This document shows, one piece after another, positions 1 to 6,368 of a stretch of 9,326 nt of DNA (positions within the stretch are counted from its first letter, which is position 1; each line of letters starts with the position of its first letter). Where the stretch lies: the NCBI GenBank assembly GCA_041744735.1, contig JBGTKH010000233.1:1-9326 (forward strand). Reading direction: 5' to 3'. The notes under the pieces were generated by a model. That model was given only the letters and a program-made list of their open reading frames with translations, did not search any database and had not been told where the DNA came from. The translations under genes and the position numbers were made by a program. The DNA comes from JBGTKH01 sp041744735 (lineage in GTDB: Bacteria > Planctomycetota > Planctomycetia > Pirellulales > Pirellulaceae).

Positions 1-897
1 TTCGCGCTGGGTGAAAATGTCAAACAAAGCAACTGGGGCGACAAGTACACGACACGATACCCGCAGAGCCGCATGGGCGTCGAGCAAATCATTCGCGACG
101 AGTTTCAAGCCGCTCGCGAGTATCAACAGCGCCGCAACGAATGGCAACGCACACACACCGGTCTGCCCCCGCGGCGCGATTTGGAATTGGACGCCATCGC
201 CGAAGTGCTCGACGGCAAGCGCTGGGTGCACTGCCACAGCTACCGGCAGGACGAGATTCTGGCACTGATTCGTGTGTGCGACGATTTCGGCGTACGGATC
301 GGCACGCTGCAGCACATCCTGGAAGGTTACAAAGTCGCCGACGAGATGGCGCGGCACGGCGCGATGGGCTCGGCGTTTTCCGATTGGTGGGCCTACAAGT
401 TCGAGGTCTACGACGCGATTCCCTATAACGGCGCGTTGATGCACAACGCCGGGGTCGTCGTGTCGTTCAACTCGGACGATCAGGAACTGGCTCGGCACCT
501 GAATCACGAAGCCGCCAAAGCGATCAAGTACGGCGGCGTGCCGGCCGAGGAGGCGTTGAAATTCGTCACGCTTAATCCGGCCAAGCAATTGCGGATCGAC
601 CAATACGTCGGCTCGTTGGAGCCGGGCAAACACGCCGATTTGGTCTTGTGGAGCGGTTCGCCGCTGTCGGCGATGTCGCGCTGCGAACAAACCTGGATCG
701 ACGGCCGCAAGTATTTCGACCGTGACGAAAACCTCCAACAGCGTGAAGCCGACCGAAAGATGCACGCGGCGCTCGTGCAAAAAATCCTCGCCTCCGGCGA
801 AGCCATGCGAAAGCCCGGCGAAACGGACGGCGATGAACTCGACCTCTGGCCGCGCGAGGACATCTTCTGTCACCGCCATGCACATGATCGACACTAA
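1..897 (+). CDS. Amidohydrolase (imidazolonepropionase-like), C-terminal part, 5' end outside window
   Basis: The frame is open from the first base and ends at TAA 895-897, giving 298 residues of a longer protein. It is the C-terminal part of a metal-dependent amidohydrolase (urease/dihydroorotase superfamily, imidazolonepropionase-like group), which hydrolyses C-N bonds of cyclic or amide substrates. Visible metal and catalytic positions in the fragment are the WVHCHS strand (His77 and His79), QHILEG (His105) and the SFNSDD segment (Asp159/Asp160). Near the end comes the family's closing pattern, ALKFVTLNPAKQLRI, then VGSLEPGKHADLVLWSG, where the barrel returns to the small beta domain. The N-terminal beta domain, first metal HxH and any signal peptide lie upstream of the window. 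It is followed by a second, degenerate family member in the same direction, 113 bp later, suggesting a co-expressed pair. The substrate cannot be read from the sequence. Confidence 0.88.
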   Translation, partial: FALGENVKQSNWGDKYTTRYPQSRMGVEQIIRDEFQAAREYQQRRNEWQRTHTGLPPRRDLELDAIAEVLDGKRWVHCHSYRQDEILALIRVCDDFGVRIGTLQHILEGYKVADEMARHGAMGSAFSDWWAYKFEVYDAIPYNGALMHNAGVVVSFNSDDQELARHLNHEAAKAIKYGGVPAEEALKFVTLNPAKQLRIDQYVGSLEPGKHADLVLWSGSPLSAMSRCEQTWIDGRKYFDRDENLQQREADRKMHAALVQKILASGEAMRKPGETDGDELDLWPREDIFCHRHAHDRH

Positions 898-919
898 TTG
901 AATACAACATTTAGATTTG

Positions 920-993
920 GGTTAGCAAAATCATGGAGGGCAAAATCATAAAGTATTTCGGACATGATTTTGCTTCCCATGATTTTGCGAACC
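920..993. repeat. Imperfect inverted repeat with four GCAAAATCAT copies
   Basis: Arms 920-949 and 964-993 match at 26 of 30 positions around a 14-nt loop. Each arm holds GCAAAATCAT (or its complement ATGATTTTGC) twice at a 15-nt period: 925-934, 940-949, 964-973 and 979-988. It fills most of the gap between the two amidohydrolase genes and ends 17 bp before the second start codon. It has no trailing T run, so it is not a standard terminator. A dispersed genomic palindrome, an operator array or an mRNA-processing hairpin are all possible; I cannot choose among them. Confidence 0.75.
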
Positions 994-1010
994 TCCTCCG
1001 GATTTGAAAC

Positions 1011-2354
1011 ATGACTCTGCCTACATCAAAATACTCCCATCTCGTTGCTCTAGTTCTGCTTTTCGTCGTCGCTTGCGCAGCGACAGCCAACGCCGGCCCC
1101 GAGATTCCCGGCGCACCCCAGCGGCGGCCAATCGCGCTGGTCGGCGGCACCGTTCACACCGTCAGCGGCGAAACGCTCGTCGGCGGAACGTTGGTCTTTG
1201 ACAACGGGCGCATCACGGCTGTCGGCAAAAAGACTTCGATCCCCGCCGGCGCCGAACAGATCGACGTCGCGGGCAAACACGTCTATCCCGGGCTGCTGGA
1301 CGCATACACGCAGCTTGGACTGATCGAGATCGGCGCGGTGCGAGCCACGAACGACTATCACGAAGCCGGGCAAATCAATCCCAACGTCAAAGCGCAAGTG
1401 GCGGTGAACCCGGACAGCGAACTGATTCCAGTCACGCGCAGCAACGGCGTGTTGCTGGCGCTTACGGCGCCGATGGGCGGGTTGATTGCCGGGCGTTCGG
1501 CCGTGCTCGAGTTGGATGGCTGGACGTGGGAAGACATGACGCTGCGGGGCGACATTGGCCTGCACGTAAGCTGGCCCAACATGTCGCCGGTCACCGAATG
1601 GTGGATGGAGCAATCCGCCAAGCAGCAGATGGAAGCCCGCGACAAGGCGCTGGAAAATCTGCGGCAATCGTTCGACGACGCGCGGGCGTATTGGAAATCG
1701 CGCACCGCGCCGCAATCCCGCCAGCCGGTCGACGCTCGCTGGGAAGCGATGATCCCGGTGCTCGAAGGCCGCCTGCCGCTGATCGTCGCGGCCGATGAAG
1801 CGCAGCAGATTCAAGCCGCCGTTGCCTTCGCCGCGGCACAACAAGTCAAGCTGATCCTCTACGGCGGGTACGATGCACCGTACTGTGCCGACTTGCTCAA
1901 GCAATACGACGTACCGGTGATCGTAGCCGGCACGTATCGCTTGCCGCTCCGCCGCGGCGACGATTACGACGCGCCGTTCACACTGCCGCAACGTCTGCGC
2001 CAAGCCGGCATCAAGTTCTGCATCGCCAGCGGCGACCGCACCAACGCCTCGAACGTCCGCAACCTGCCCTACGACGCCGCCAACGCCGTGGCCTTCGGCC
2101 TGTCGCAAGACGAAGCCCTCAAGGCCATCACGCTCTACCCCGCCCAAGTCCTGGGCGTTGCCGATCGCGTCGGTTCGCTGGAACCCGGCAAAGACGCCAC
2201 GCTGTTCATCGCCGACGGCGACATCCTGGAAACCGCCACGCACGTCGAAGCCGCCTACATCCAAGGCCGCGCCGTCGACCTCTCCGACCGCCACAAGCGC
2301 CTCTGGCAAAAGTATCAGGAAAAATACCGCCGCATCGAAGTGAAGTCCAATTAA
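1011..2354 (+). CDS. Exported amidohydrolase-like protein with degenerate metal site
   Basis: This 447-residue protein starts at ATG 1011 and is the second of two tandem amidohydrolases. The N terminus has a hydrophobic stretch (about residues 11-28). It could be cleaved after ANA at 28, or be a lipoprotein at Cys22 (VVAC), so the protein likely acts outside the cytoplasm. The fold is recognisable from the N-terminal beta domain (ALVGGTVHTVSG, 42-53), the strand leading to the first metal site (YPGLLDAYTQLG, 92-103), the C-terminal ALKAITLYPAQVLGV and the closing VGSLEPGKDATLFIADGD. The family's HxH after GLLDA is replaced by Tyr99-Thr-Gln101, so the usual binuclear metal centre cannot form as normal. 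An SGDR segment lies where the conserved late Asp is expected. It may be a non-catalytic partner of the upstream enzyme or use a changed site. No Shine-Dalgarno sequence is visible. Confidence 0.85.
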   Translation: MTLPTSKYSHLVALVLLFVVACAATANAGPEIPGAPQRRPIALVGGTVHTVSGETLVGGTLVFDNGRITAVGKKTSIPAGAEQIDVAGKHVYPGLLDAYTQLGLIEIGAVRATNDYHEAGQINPNVKAQVAVNPDSELIPVTRSNGVLLALTAPMGGLIAGRSAVLELDGWTWEDMTLRGDIGLHVSWPNMSPVTEWWMEQSAKQQMEARDKALENLRQSFDDARAYWKSRTAPQSRQPVDARWEAMIPVLEGRLPLIVAADEAQQIQAAVAFAAAQQVKLILYGGYDAPYCADLLKQYDVPVIVAGTYRLPLRRGDDYDAPFTLPQRLRQAGIKFCIASGDRTNASNVRNLPYDAANAVAFGLSQDEALKAITLYPAQVLGVADRVGSLEPGKDATLFIADGDILETATHVEAAYIQGRAVDLSDRHKRLWQKYQEKYRRIEVKSN

Positions 2355-2497
2355 GCCGGATCACGCCGCGCACAAGCATCCGATGCGTCGCTTGATGACC
2401 CGCGGTTCATGCGGCAGAGATTAACCAGCCCCAACCCCCAACCGTATCGCACGCGTCTCAGGTGACAGCCTCGCGCTGGTGCGTCGCTTCGCCTGCT

Positions 2498-2650
2498 GGT
2501 AGTGATACCATTTGGCGTTCAGCGCTGTAACCGCAGCCGGGCTCAGACGTACAGAATTCAATTTTGCCGGTACATGGTTGGTGTTTACAAGTCGCGTTTT
2601 CGCCGGCAAAATTGAATTCTGTACGTCTGAGCCCAAACGGTATCACCACC
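2498..2650. repeat. Large inverted repeat with perfect 32-bp inner arms
   Basis: The inner arms 2539-2570 and 2603-2634 are perfect reverse complements over 32 bp, each with a GAATTC and starting GGGCTCAGACG, separated by a 32-nt loop. Outside them, 2498-2513 and 2635-2650 are again complementary at 14 of 16 positions, but the left side carries 25 extra bases (2514-2538). This is the pattern of two inverted copies of one repeat, one of which gained or lost a segment. It could be a miniature inverted-repeat element, a repetitive palindrome or a remnant of a mobile element. It has no coding content of its own. Confidence 0.8.
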
Positions 2651-2665
2651 CGCCTGCTTCGCGCG

Positions 2666-2694
2666 TTGACAATCTCCGCTGCTTATGGTAAATG
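2666..2694 (+). promoter_or_regulatory. Possible integrase promoter
   Basis: A perfect -35 box TTGACA (2666-2671) is followed after 17 bp by TAAATG (2689-2694), a weak -10 match. It lies about 115 bp upstream of the integrase start. No LexA-type box (CTGT-N8-ACAG) is visible. Consensus matching only. Confidence 0.3.
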
Positions 2695-2797
2695 TACATC
2701 TGTTCACTTATACGCGAGCGAGCCGCCCCACGCCAAACAAGCTTGCCAGCGGTGTTACTGGCCACCGTGTCCGGCGCGCGACGCTCTGCCAGCTTTG

Positions 2798-2802
2798 GGA
2801 GG
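2798..2802 (+). promoter_or_regulatory. Ribosome binding site fixing the integrase start
   Basis: GGAGG lies 7 nt before ATG 2810. No comparable site precedes the earlier in-frame TTG at 2564, so translation most likely starts at 2810. Confidence 0.7.
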
Positions 2803-2809
2803 ACCAGTC

Positions 2810-4258
2810 ATGGGCCAAGACAACGCGTCCACACAACCGTGCGGCGAAAGGCCGAAACTGCTGGACGAGGTGCGCACACGAATTCGCGCCTGTCACTTGG
2901 CGATCGGTGCTGAAGAGGCTTACGTCCAGTGGATTCGCCGCTTCATCTTGTTTCACAACAAGCGGCATCCCCGCGAGCTCGGTCAACCGCATGTTACGAG
3001 GTTCCTGGACGACTTGGCTAAAAACGAATGTGCTCCCGCCCCTGCGCGGTCGCAGGCCCGATCGGCCATCAGCTTCCTCTATCGCGAAGTGCTCCACTTC
3101 CCGCTGCGTTCGTCTAGCCGACGGGCCGCGAACAGTCCGCCAGACAATGGCGATCCGCCCGCAATTTCGTGCCTGCCGCCGCCTCTGGAAGTCAAACCGA
3201 GCAGTTCGATGGCCATCGCCGCGGCCTCCGGCACCAGTCTCCAAACCCCGCCGCCGACGACCAGTCCGACCGCGCAAAATATCACGCTTCCCCAACAGCC
3301 CAAGCTTCTGGACCGGGTCCACCAAGCAATCCGCGTCCGCCACTACAGCCGCCGTACCGAAGAAGCCTATGTCCATTGGATCAAGAAATATATTTTCTTC
3401 CACGGCGTGCGCCATCCGCAAGACATGGGTGCCGGCGAAGTCACGCAGTTCCTATCCCACTTGGCCGTCAAGTGTCGCGTCTCGGCGTCCACACAGAATC
3501 AGGCGTTTAGCGCCTTGCTCTTTCTCTATCAGCAGGTTCTGAACATTCCTCTGGAAAACATCGACGCCTTGCGGGCCAAGCGGCCCAAACATTTGCCGTT
3601 GATTCTCACGCCCGACGAGGTTGGCGCCGTCCTGTCGCGGATGCAGGGCCTGCCCTTACTCGTCAGCCAATTGTCGTACGGCAGTGGGATGCGGTTGCTC
3701 GAGTGTTTGCAAACTCGCGTTAAAGACCTGGATTTCCAGCGCCGCGAAGTCACCGTCCGCGACGGCAAGGGAGAAAAGGACCGCGTGACGATGCTGCCCG
3801 ATGCCTTGCGCGAGCCGCTTACCGAGCAATTGGCCAAAGTTCACCAGCAGCACCAGCAGGATCTTGGCGAGGGCTTGGGCCGCGCGCCGCTCCCGAATGC
3901 GTTGGCCGAAAAGTATCCGCACGCCGACCGCGAGTGGGCTTGGCAGTACGTGTTTCCCGCCACGTCGCACTACCGCGATCGCCACACGGGCGTCCGGCAC
4001 CGCCACCACTTGCACGAATCGGTGATCCAAAAGGCCTTCCGCCGCGCGGTCGTCGAAGCGAACATCACCAAACCGGCCACCTTTCACACTTTGCGCCACG
4101 CTTTCGCGACCGAACTCTTGGCCAACCACTACGACATTCGCACGATTCAAGAGTTGTTGGGTCATAGTCACGTGGACACCACGATGATTTACACCCACGT
4201 CTTGAATAAAGGTGGACGCGGCGTCGAGAGCCCGCTGGACCGCCTGCGCCGCAAGTGA
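2810..4258 (+). CDS. intI: Integron integrase IntI with duplicated N-terminal domain
   Basis: A tyrosine recombinase of 482 residues that recombines attC sites, folded as single strands, with attI to capture and excise cassettes. Catalytic residues are complete and spaced as in IntI1: Arg295 (YGSGMRLLE), Lys320 (GKGEKDR), His426 and Arg429 (HTLRHAF), His452 (LLGHSHV) and Tyr461 (MIYTHVL). The integron-specific insert lies at about 360-405, with LPNALAEKYP, WAWQYVFP and RHRHHLHE. The usual N-terminal SAM-like core-binding domain is at 164-248 (QPKLLDRV to LNIPL). Uniquely, a diverged second copy precedes it at 15-100 (RPKLLDEV to LHFPL; both carry EEAYVxWI), joined by a Pro/Ser-rich linker at 101-160. 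This explains the length against roughly 320-340 for ordinary IntI. Start ATG 2810 is set by GGAGG 7 nt upstream. Confidence 0.95.
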   Translation: MGQDNASTQPCGERPKLLDEVRTRIRACHLAIGAEEAYVQWIRRFILFHNKRHPRELGQPHVTRFLDDLAKNECAPAPARSQARSAISFLYREVLHFPLRSSSRRAANSPPDNGDPPAISCLPPPLEVKPSSSMAIAAASGTSLQTPPPTTSPTAQNITLPQQPKLLDRVHQAIRVRHYSRRTEEAYVHWIKKYIFFHGVRHPQDMGAGEVTQFLSHLAVKCRVSASTQNQAFSALLFLYQQVLNIPLENIDALRAKRPKHLPLILTPDEVGAVLSRMQGLPLLVSQLSYGSGMRLLECLQTRVKDLDFQRREVTVRDGKGEKDRVTMLPDALREPLTEQLAKVHQQHQQDLGEGLGRAPLPNALAEKYPHADREWAWQYVFPATSHYRDRHTGVRHRHHLHESVIQKAFRRAVVEANITKPATFHTLRHAFATELLANHYDIRTIQELLGHSHVDTTMIYTHVLNKGGRGVESPLDRLRRK

Positions 4259-4273
4259 CAACGGCCGGTCGGC

Positions 4274-4291
4274 CTATCTTGGCCAAGATAG
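4274..4291. terminator. Perfect 18-nt palindrome after intI, possible terminator
   Basis: CTATCTTGGCCAAGATAG is self-complementary, starts 15 bp after the integrase stop, and extends with GGC/GCC pairs past one unpaired base. There is no T run, so intrinsic termination is uncertain; a protein-binding palindrome is the alternative. Confidence 0.35.
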
Positions 4292-4315
4292 ACCGCCAGC
4301 CCGCGGCGGCGTATC
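4287..4315 (+). repeat. Direct repeat copy A in attI region
   Basis: This 29-nt segment (GATAGACCGCC to GGCGGCGTATC) recurs with a few changes at 4456-4483. The shared 3' part GCGGCGGCGTATC is identical. A possible trace of duplication or of repeated binding sites. Confidence 0.55.
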
Positions 4316-4396
4316 ACGGACTGCGGCCACTGCGTCTCGAATGCAACTCTTTATGGCGTATCGGTTACAGTCCACAACCCACTAACTGAACGGACC

Positions 4397-4485
4397 CCGA
4401 TACGCCGCCGTCCACGGTCGCTCGATCCTCGGTGCCACCGGCTCCACGCGACCAGGATAGGCCGACCAGCGCGGCGGCGTATCGG
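4397..4485. repeat. Inverted repeat of attC-like size in attI region
   Basis: CCGATACGCCGCCG (4397-4410) and its exact complement (4472-4485) enclose 61 nt. The overall size resembles an attC, but the RYYYAAC and GTTRRRY cores are missing at the ends, so it is not called as attC. It overlaps direct repeat copy B (4456-4483). Confidence 0.5.
4456..4483 (+). repeat. Direct repeat copy B in attI region
   Basis: Second copy of the repeat at 4287-4315, with GATAGGCCGACC at its 5' end and the same GCGGCGGCGTATC at its 3' end; one base shorter. Confidence 0.55.
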
Positions 4486-4496
4486 CCCGTCACTCT

Positions 4497-4536
4497 CCGA
4501 TATTAGGCCGACCGAACTCGGTCGGCCTAGTATCGG
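4497..4536. repeat. Hairpin with 19-bp stem upstream of cassette 1
   Basis: Arms 4497-4515 and 4518-4536 pair along their length except for one T/G position (4503/4530). The core is TAGGCCGACCGA and its complement, separated by only two bases. It lies 32 bp before the candidate cassette promoter. With no T tract it is not a textbook terminator. It may insulate the promoter from integrase transcription or form part of a folded attI. Confidence 0.7.
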
Positions 4537-4568
4537 CATCCCTGCAGAAAATATCTGTCGTAAGACGC

Positions 4569-4596
4569 TTGACTTGCCGGTTTTACACGTCAAAAT
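4569..4596 (+). promoter_or_regulatory. Candidate cassette promoter (Pc)
   Basis: TTGACT (4569-4574, five of six consensus bases) is followed after 16 bp by CAAAAT (4591-4596, four of six). It points into the array and lies about 128 bp upstream of the first cassette start codon, where a Pc is expected in an integron whose intI reads the same way. Called from consensus only. Confidence 0.45.
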
Positions 4597-4723
4597 AGGA
4601 CGCGTCGAGTCGACGGATACGCGGCCATGACTGGTCAGCCTATCCTCGTCCCAGCCGACCCAGATACGCGGGTCGGCCTAATAATTGTTATCCGACAAAC
4701 CCCATCTGCAACTCATTCCAGCG

Positions 4724-5365
4724 ATGAACATTCCTCGCACCACTTACGCCGACTCTGCACGCCGCGTGATGCGATTCACACCGCTCGTCTTTCCCGGATT
4801 CGCCGCTGTCGGCATGTTGGGGATATTCTTCGTTGGTCTACCGATCACCATGACGGTTCGTAATTACGTCGGCGGCAATGTCGGCATCATGCTCGCGATC
4901 GTGTCCTCGATCCCCTTCGTCGTGTTGCCGCTTCTTTTGCCGATGGCCGTGATGCTGCGTATTGACCGTCGCTTTGGAATTCGATGTCCGAACTGCAATG
5001 TATCACTGACCATGCGGTGCCTGCACGAAAAGGTACTGATCACTCGCAAATGTTCGCATTGCAAATCAACCGTATTGCTCGACGATGAATACGTTTCGGT
5101 TTCGCCGAAATCCAGACCGTGGGTCATTGCACTTTTGCTGATCCTGCTAGTGTTGGGCATTGTCATCGCCATCGCCTTGCACATGATCGCCCCGAAAAAC
5201 AACCTCGCAAACACCCAAGGTGAATTGATCGAATTTGGGATATTGCTGATTGTTGTCCTCGCCATTGGCTGGATACACTTTATCGTCAACAAAATCATGA
5301 AACGTCGCTGGGAGCTCGAAGCTGCTTCCGATGGATCGCAAAGTCAACCGCACAATGCCGGATAA
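4724..5365 (+). CDS. Cassette 1: four-helix membrane protein with zinc ribbon, unknown function
   Basis: This 213-residue protein is the only gene of cassette 1. Hydrophobic segments at about 20-44, 53-79, 132-155 and 170-188 suggest four transmembrane helices arranged as two hairpins. Between them a cytoplasm-sized loop carries a probable zinc ribbon: Cys88-x-x-Cys91 (CPNC) and Cys110-x-x-Cys113 (CSHC), 18 residues apart. The C terminus is short and charged. I do not recognise the family. Start ATG 4724 was chosen over an in-frame TTG at 4685, because that codon overlaps the attI crossover and so would not travel with the cassette. No clear ribosome site is visible. The stop TAA (5363-5365) lies inside the R'' core of attC1, so the coding region uses the cassette to its last base. 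Confidence 0.8.
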   Translation: MNIPRTTYADSARRVMRFTPLVFPGFAAVGMLGIFFVGLPITMTVRNYVGGNVGIMLAIVSSIPFVVLPLLLPMAVMLRIDRRFGIRCPNCNVSLTMRCLHEKVLITRKCSHCKSTVLLDDEYVSVSPKSRPWVIALLLILLVLGIVIAIALHMIAPKNNLANTQGELIEFGILLIVVLAIGWIHFIVNKIMKRRWELEAASDGSQSQPHNAG

Positions 5366-5449
5366 CAATGGGATCAACGGGAGGACTCGGCGCAGTCGGT
5401 CCTGAAGTCAGGCTCCGCTCCTCGCCCCCCGTTATCCCAAGCGTTGGGC
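5360..5449 (+). other. attC: attC1 recombination site
   Basis: R'' GGATAAC (5360-5366) and R' GTTGGGC (5443-5449) flank a 90-bp imperfect palindrome. The outer stem pairs 5369-5381 with 5428-5439, leaving C5375 unpaired, and A5382 is the second unpaired base. R'' is the complement of the cassette's own 5' end (GTTATCC at 4687-4693). Crossover is at 5443/5444. The loop carries CGGCGCAGTCG, shared with attC3 and attC6. Confidence 0.93.
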
Positions 5450-5492
5450 TTGCAAGGCCGCCGAGGCTTTGGACCTGTACATCCCGTTTTTC

Positions 5493-5497
5493 GGAGG
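5493..5497 (+). promoter_or_regulatory. Ribosome binding site of cassette 2 gene
   Basis: GGAGG lies 7 nt before ATG 5505 and decides for that start over the in-frame TTG at 5469. Confidence 0.7.
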
Positions 5498-5504
5498 TTC
5501 TATC

Positions 5505-6305
5505 ATGAGTGCATTCAAAGTGGGTCGTGAGATCGAGCGACTCGATACCCGGGTCGCAAAGCTGGAGCGCACGCTACAACGAAAGAGGTTGGCCCGAGGA
5601 ACCAACAGTGTGGTTGTCCTGCCGGCTCCCCTTGGAATGGATGCTCCCTTTCGAGTAGACCCCGAACTCGAGATCGATCCCGTCTGGGGTACGCCGTTCA
5701 CAACGCCGATTTCGGCCGAACTGAACAGGGGGGGCGCGCGGGTCAACGACATTGCCATCAGCCCCGTCATCGACGCCGCGTCCGGCAGGATGCAGATTGT
5801 TCTAACCGACTCGACAAACAACGTGGACGACGACGACGACGGGTACAAGTACCACGGCTGCTGGTTCGAGATATCATTCCTGACGCCGTTTTCGGGTCCG
5901 GTCTACGCAAACGCCGAGTTCATGGTGGAGGCGTCAACCCTCAGTCACGACGTCATCGACGAATTCGGCGTCAGTGCCGTGTATGCCTACGCCCTGCAAA
6001 AGCACTTCATCCAGGCATGGATCAAGACCGACGGCGTCTTCCGCGAGTTCGGGTACGGCGGGGACGGGTATCAAAACAAGCTCTGGCAAGTAACCGATGG
6101 TAGGGACCACCGGTACAATGAAAACCGCAGCAATCTGCCGGTCAGTATCCGAATGACGACCATTCCAGTGGCGGGCAATACGCGAATCTATCTTCAGGTC
6201 GGCATCCAGTCCGGCGTCTCGTTCTCCACCAACGACTACTCAATCTCCACCCTCTCCACCTTTACGTCTCGCTTGGTCCGGGTGACGGCCGGGATCGTGA
6301 TTTGA
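5505..6305 (+). CDS. Cassette 2: soluble protein of unknown function with coiled coil and Asp run
   Basis: This 266-residue protein has no signal peptide or membrane helix. Residues 5-30 are highly charged with a heptad-like pattern (IERLDTRVAKLERTL), a likely short coiled coil for oligomerisation. A proline-rich segment follows, then a run of five Asp (108-112) in NNVDDDDDGYKYHG, which could bind Ca2+ or another cation. The rest alternates hydrophobic and polar residues with many aromatic, Gly and Thr residues, typical of beta-sheet. A coiled-coil trimer stem plus beta head, as in phage fibre proteins, is one possibility, but I see no family match. Start ATG 5505 has a good GGAGG site. The 60 bp between the cassette edge and the start show no promoter. 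Confidence 0.8.
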   Translation: MSAFKVGREIERLDTRVAKLERTLQRKRLARGTNSVVVLPAPLGMDAPFRVDPELEIDPVWGTPFTTPISAELNRGGARVNDIAISPVIDAASGRMQIVLTDSTNNVDDDDDGYKYHGCWFEISFLTPFSGPVYANAEFMVEASTLSHDVIDEFGVSAVYAYALQKHFIQAWIKTDGVFREFGYGGDGYQNKLWQVTDGRDHRYNENRSNLPVSIRMTTIPVAGNTRIYLQVGIQSGVSFSTNDYSISTLSTFTSRLVRVTAGIVI

Positions 6306-6368
6306 GGGTGCGAGGAAAACGAAGAACTGGTGTTTTTCCTGGATAGGTTCAAAGACAAAACAAACACT

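Larger units (their letters stand above)
2355..2797. other. Intergenic region upstream of the integrase
   Basis: No convincing gene is present here. A frame open from TTG 2564 runs into the integrase, but its residues before Met 2810 match nothing recognisable, and part of it simply reads through an inverted-repeat arm. The stretch holds the large inverted repeat at 2498-2650 and a possible promoter at 2666-2694. Between 2355 and 2497 I see no clear signal, RNA gene or terminator. Confidence 0.6.
4259..4687. other. attI-side intergenic region of the integron
   Basis: This 429-bp gap lies between the integrase stop and the first cassette, where the attI recombination site and cassette promoter should be. 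The attI crossover point is G4687|T4688, defined by GTTATCC (4687-4693). Upstream sequence holds several palindromes and repeats: 4274-4291, arms 4397-4410/4472-4485, 4497-4536, and direct repeat copies 4287-4315 and 4456-4483. Motifs TAGGCCGACC and GGCGTATC recur in both orientations. Integrase accessory binding sites in attI cannot be assigned by eye. No protein-coding gene is convincing here. Confidence 0.65.

Noticed and set aside
1050..2309. Long minus-strand open frame (419 codons) opposite the second amidohydrolase
   Set aside because: It mirrors a well-supported + strand gene in GC-rich DNA, and its translation is rich in Arg/Gly/Val with no recognisable domain.
2564..2809. Extending the integrase to the in-frame TTG at 2564
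   Set aside because: The added 82 residues read through an inverted-repeat arm and match nothing, while GGAGG sits 7 nt before ATG 2810.
2660..2810. LexA (SOS) box upstream of intI
   Set aside because: No CTGT-N8-ACAG or similar palindrome is present; only a short ATGTACAT palindrome is seen.
2708..3421. Minus-strand open frame of 237 codons within intI
   Set aside because: Shadow of the integrase gene, with biased composition and no motif.
4397..4485. Possible extra attC in the attI region
   Set aside because: It has complementary arms of the right span but lacks RYYYAAC and GTTRRRY cores and the two unpaired bases seen in the six real sites.
4681..4695. Similarity of the junction GTTATCC and upstream TAATAATT to a lac-type operator
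   Set aside because: GTTATCC is fully explained as the cassette core; no repressor gene or further symmetry supports an operator.
4627..4863. Small + strand frame starting before cassette 1
   Set aside because: It crosses the attI junction, overlaps the better-supported membrane gene in another frame, and has no protein features.
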